Assembly (NCBI GenBank): GCA_013812485.1
Contig: JACCTJ010000130.1
Coordinates: 1 to 11,398, forward strand
Origin: Thermoleophilaceae bacterium
GTDB taxonomy: Bacteria > Actinomycetota > Thermoleophilia > Solirubrobacterales > Thermoleophilaceae
Direction of reading: 5' to 3'
Length of the DNA stretch: 11,398 bases
The number at the start of each line of letters is the position of its first letter. The first letter of the stretch is position 1. Both the position numbers and the translations under genes were made by a program. Below are positions 9,805-11,398 of this stretch, piece after piece. The notes below the pieces were generated by a model, which was given only the letters and a program-made list of their open reading frames with translations, did not search any database and was not told the origin of the DNA.

Positions 9805-10842
9805 GTGCGCTGGGACAATCTGAGGATCGAAGGTGAGGAGGAACGACGGCTGCCCGGCTACGCCGAGCCGGCGCAAGTGCGGCGCTTCGACGCGCCGGAG
9901 GCGCTCGACGTGCGCTTCTACGAGGTCCGGGCGAAGTCGGCCCTGAACCGGGTCCCGAAACGCTCGCGGATGCCGTTTCGGTGGACGATCAACCCGTACC
10001 GAGGCTGCACTCATGCCTGCACGTACTGCTTCGCCCGTCCCACGCACACTTACCTCGACCTCGGCGCCGGGCGCGACTTCGAGCGCGAGATCGTCGTCAA
10101 GGTGAATGTCCCGGAGCTCGTCCGTGCCGAGCTCGGCCGTCGGTCGTGGCGCCACGAGCACGTGGCGCTGGGAACGAACACCGACCCCTACCAGTGGGTC
10201 GAGAGCCGCTACCGGCTGCTGCCGCCGATCTGGGAGGCTATGCGCGACGCGGGCAACCCGTCTTCGGTGCTGACGAAGTCACCGCTGATCCTGCGCGACC
10301 TCCCGCTCCTGCGCGAGCTGGCCGGGCGCACGAGCTTCCAGGCCAACCTGTCGGTGCCCACCCTCGACGAGCGCGCCTGGCGCGCGACCGAGCCGCACAC
10401 TCCGCACCCGCGCAAGCGGCTCGAGGCCGTCGGCGAGCTCAACCGCGCCGGGATCCCGACGGGGATCCTGATCGCTCCGCTGATGCCCGGCATCAACGAC
10501 TCCCCGGCGCAGGTCGAGCGCATCCTCGAGCTCGCCACCGAGGCCGGCGCGACCAGCATCGGCGGGGTGGCGCTGCACCTGCGCGGAGAGGTCCGGGGCA
10601 TCTTCTTCGACTGGCTGCGCGACCGGCGCCCGGACCTAGTCGAGCGCTACGAGGAGCTCTACCGCCGGGGCGCCTACGCGCCGGTGGAGGAGCGCCGGCG
10701 CCTCGGAGCGCTCGTCGCGCGCGGGCGCACGGGGACACGGGCGCCCTCGATGCGCGGCCGTGACCCCGGTCCCGCCGATCGGCGGGAAGGCCCCGCCTCG
10801 CCGCGGCACTCCGAGGCCCCCACGCAGGCCTCGCTCTTCTGA
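9805..10842 (+). CDS. Rv2578c-family radical SAM protein (SplB-like)
   Basis: A 345-aa radical SAM enzyme. The [4Fe-4S]-binding cysteines are C68, C72 and C75 in NPYRGCTHACTYCFARPTH. Other family marks are the N-terminal MRWDNLRIEG (the start for which I chose GTG), GTNTDPYQ (123-130), SSVLTKSPLILRD (153-165), TEPHTPHPRKRLEAV (195-209) and APLMPGINDSP (224-234). The family is related to spore photoproduct lyase-type proteins and is widespread in actinobacteria, but its substrate is unknown to me. Residues ~305-345 are a charged, probably disordered tail ending QASLF, close to the sliding-clamp-binding pentapeptide QL(S/D)LF. No clear Shine-Dalgarno site precedes the GTG. It is probably transcribed with the yjbQ-like gene. 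Confidence 0.92.
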   Translation: MRWDNLRIEGEEERRLPGYAEPAQVRRFDAPEALDVRFYEVRAKSALNRVPKRSRMPFRWTINPYRGCTHACTYCFARPTHTYLDLGAGRDFEREIVVKVNVPELVRAELGRRSWRHEHVALGTNTDPYQWVESRYRLLPPIWEAMRDAGNPSSVLTKSPLILRDLPLLRELAGRTSFQANLSVPTLDERAWRATEPHTPHPRKRLEAVGELNRAGIPTGILIAPLMPGINDSPAQVERILELATEAGATSIGGVALHLRGEVRGIFFDWLRDRRPDLVERYEELYRRGAYAPVEERRRLGALVARGRTGTRAPSMRGRDPGPADRREGPASPRHSEAPTQASLF

Positions 10843-10917
10843 GGGTCGCCGGCGGCGGATCTCGCTTTGATCGCGGGCCGACGTCGCCGGCGCCGCCGTG
10901 CCTGCAAGAATCACCCC
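10843..10917 (+). other. Short GC-rich gap with weak inverted and direct repeats
   Basis: The gap has an 8-bp inverted repeat (CGGCGGCG at 10850-10857, CGCCGCCG at 10891-10898) with a 33-nt loop, and GTCGCCGGCG twice (10845-10854, 10883-10892). In such GC-rich DNA these may be chance. The gap should hold the promoter of the small lipoprotein gene, but no clear box is visible. Confidence 0.25.
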
Positions 10918-11202
10918 GTGATCGACCGTCGCCTCGCATCCGTCTGCGCCCTCGCGCTCTCGGTCGCCGTGCTGGCGGGCTGCTCCACCGGAGTCCAGCA
11001 GGCCGATCGGGCCATCTTCGTGAACGCCTGCGCCGGCGGCACGGGCGCGACCCAGGCGGACTGCGCCTGCGCCTACGACGACCTCTCGGGCTCGGGCGGC
11101 TCGTCGGACCAGCTGATCCAGGACACGATCGACGATCTCCAGCGGGGAACGGTCCCCCAGCGCCTCACCCGCGCGATCGCGCGCTGCTCCGCGCCGACCT
11201 GA
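10918..11202 (+). CDS. Small four-cysteine lipoprotein, function unknown
   Basis: A 94-aa exported protein. The signal peptide begins with a short basic start (MIDRR) and ends in the lipobox VLAGC with C22 as lipid anchor. The mature part has C38, C49, C51 and C90, including a CAC pair, which could form two disulfides outside the membrane. The pattern IFVNACAGG followed by DCACAYDDL and a C-terminal Cys resembles small hypothetical lipoproteins of actinobacteria; I cannot name a function. I chose the GTG at 10918 because it gives a standard signal peptide. An upstream start would add an Arg-rich stretch that spoils it. No Shine-Dalgarno site is visible, so translation may be leaderless. The gene converges on the SRPBCC gene. 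Confidence 0.7.
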   Translation: MIDRRLASVCALALSVAVLAGCSTGVQQADRAIFVNACAGGTGATQADCACAYDDLSGSGGSSDQLIQDTIDDLQRGTVPQRLTRAIARCSAPT

Positions 11203-11206
11203 CGCC

Positions 11207-11222
11207 CCGGCGACGACGCCGG
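11207..11222. terminator. GC hairpin between convergent genes
   Basis: A perfect 6-bp stem (CCGGCG / CGCCGG) with loop ACGA lies in the 25-bp gap between two convergent genes, where a two-way terminator is expected. It has no T-run on either strand, so it may act only weakly or with Rho. Confidence 0.4.
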
Positions 11223-11227
11223 CCGAC

Positions 11228-11398
11228 TCAGCCGCTGCTCTCGGCGCGCTGCTTGAGCCCGGCGACGAACTGCTCGAACGACGGGCCGAGGTCGGGCATC
11301 GAACGAGCGATGAGCGGAAGAAGCGGGCCGCTGAACTCCTCTCTCATCGCGAACCTCGTCGTGCCGCCGCCCTGAGGAGAGAGCGTGAAGGTACGCAC
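11228..11398 (-). CDS. SRPBCC-family protein, C-terminal part (5' end outside window)
   Basis: The last 56 residues of a protein that starts beyond the right edge. The pattern RTFTLSPQGGGTTRFAMREE, then FSGPLLPLIARSMPDL and FEQFVAGLKQRAE, matches the final beta-strand and C-terminal helix of the SRPBCC/START-like superfamily (polyketide cyclase-type, a fold with a deep hydrophobic cavity). Such proteins bind hydrophobic small molecules; the specific ligand cannot be told from this part. The reading frame stays open to the edge and ends in TGA. It faces the small lipoprotein gene across a hairpin. Confidence 0.75.
   Translation of the reverse strand: MRTFTLSPQGGGTTRFAMREEFSGPLLPLIARSMPDLGPSFEQFVAGLKQRAESSG

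Noticed and set aside
10867..10917. Upstream start for the small lipoprotein with an Arg-rich N-terminus
   Set aside because: The added stretch has seven Arg in a row and would displace the signal peptide from the N-terminus; the GTG at 10918 gives a standard signal.

Overview
The window is GC-rich and densely coded. It carries most of an F-type ATP synthase operon on the minus strand, a two-gene minus-strand unit upstream of it, and three plus-strand genes. A partial minus-strand gene sits at the right edge. GTG and TTG starts, a radical SAM protein of the mycobacterial Rv2578c type, Asp/Glu- and Arg-rich coding and many 1-4 nt gene overlaps suggest a high-GC actinobacterium. The class Thermoleophilia (Solirubrobacterales-like) or a nearby deep lineage is my best guess, not a proven assignment. 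A separate delta gene (no b-delta fusion) argues against a mycobacterium.

Right to left, positions 7020 to 1 read atpZ-like, atpI-like, atpB (a), atpE (c), atpF (b), atpH (delta), atpA (alpha), atpG (gamma) and atpD (beta, cut by the window edge). This is the classical bacterial order; atpC would lie beyond position 1. The first six genes are coupled by overlaps or very short gaps, and the c-subunit gene has by far the best Shine-Dalgarno site. Catalytic residues are intact in alpha, beta, a and c. The c subunit lacks the Na+-binding Gln and Ser, so the enzyme should be proton-coupled.

The striking point is that alpha, beta, gamma and b all carry long low-complexity hydrophilic segments absent from textbook homologues. 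Alpha ends in a ~90-residue polyampholyte tail with a duplicated 19-residue acidic unit and a Lys-rich end. Gamma has a ~32-residue Asp/Glu/Ser insertion. Beta has a ~40-residue N-terminal extension and a second ~40-residue acidic loop inside its N-terminal beta-barrel. The b subunit ends in a Gly/Asp/Asn-rich tail. Delta, a and c lack such segments. This coordinated decoration is the main candidate for undescribed biology.

Upstream (7157-9205, minus) lie a DUF2079 polytopic membrane protein and a lipoprotein with a cupredoxin-like fold whose copper ligands look mostly lost; they are 9 nt apart and probably co-transcribed. Divergent from them run a YjbQ-family protein, an Rv2578c-family radical SAM protein ending in a sliding-clamp-like motif, and a small four-cysteine lipoprotein. 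The last converges on the 3' end of an SRPBCC-family gene. No tRNA, rRNA, CRISPR array, transposon or integrase was seen.
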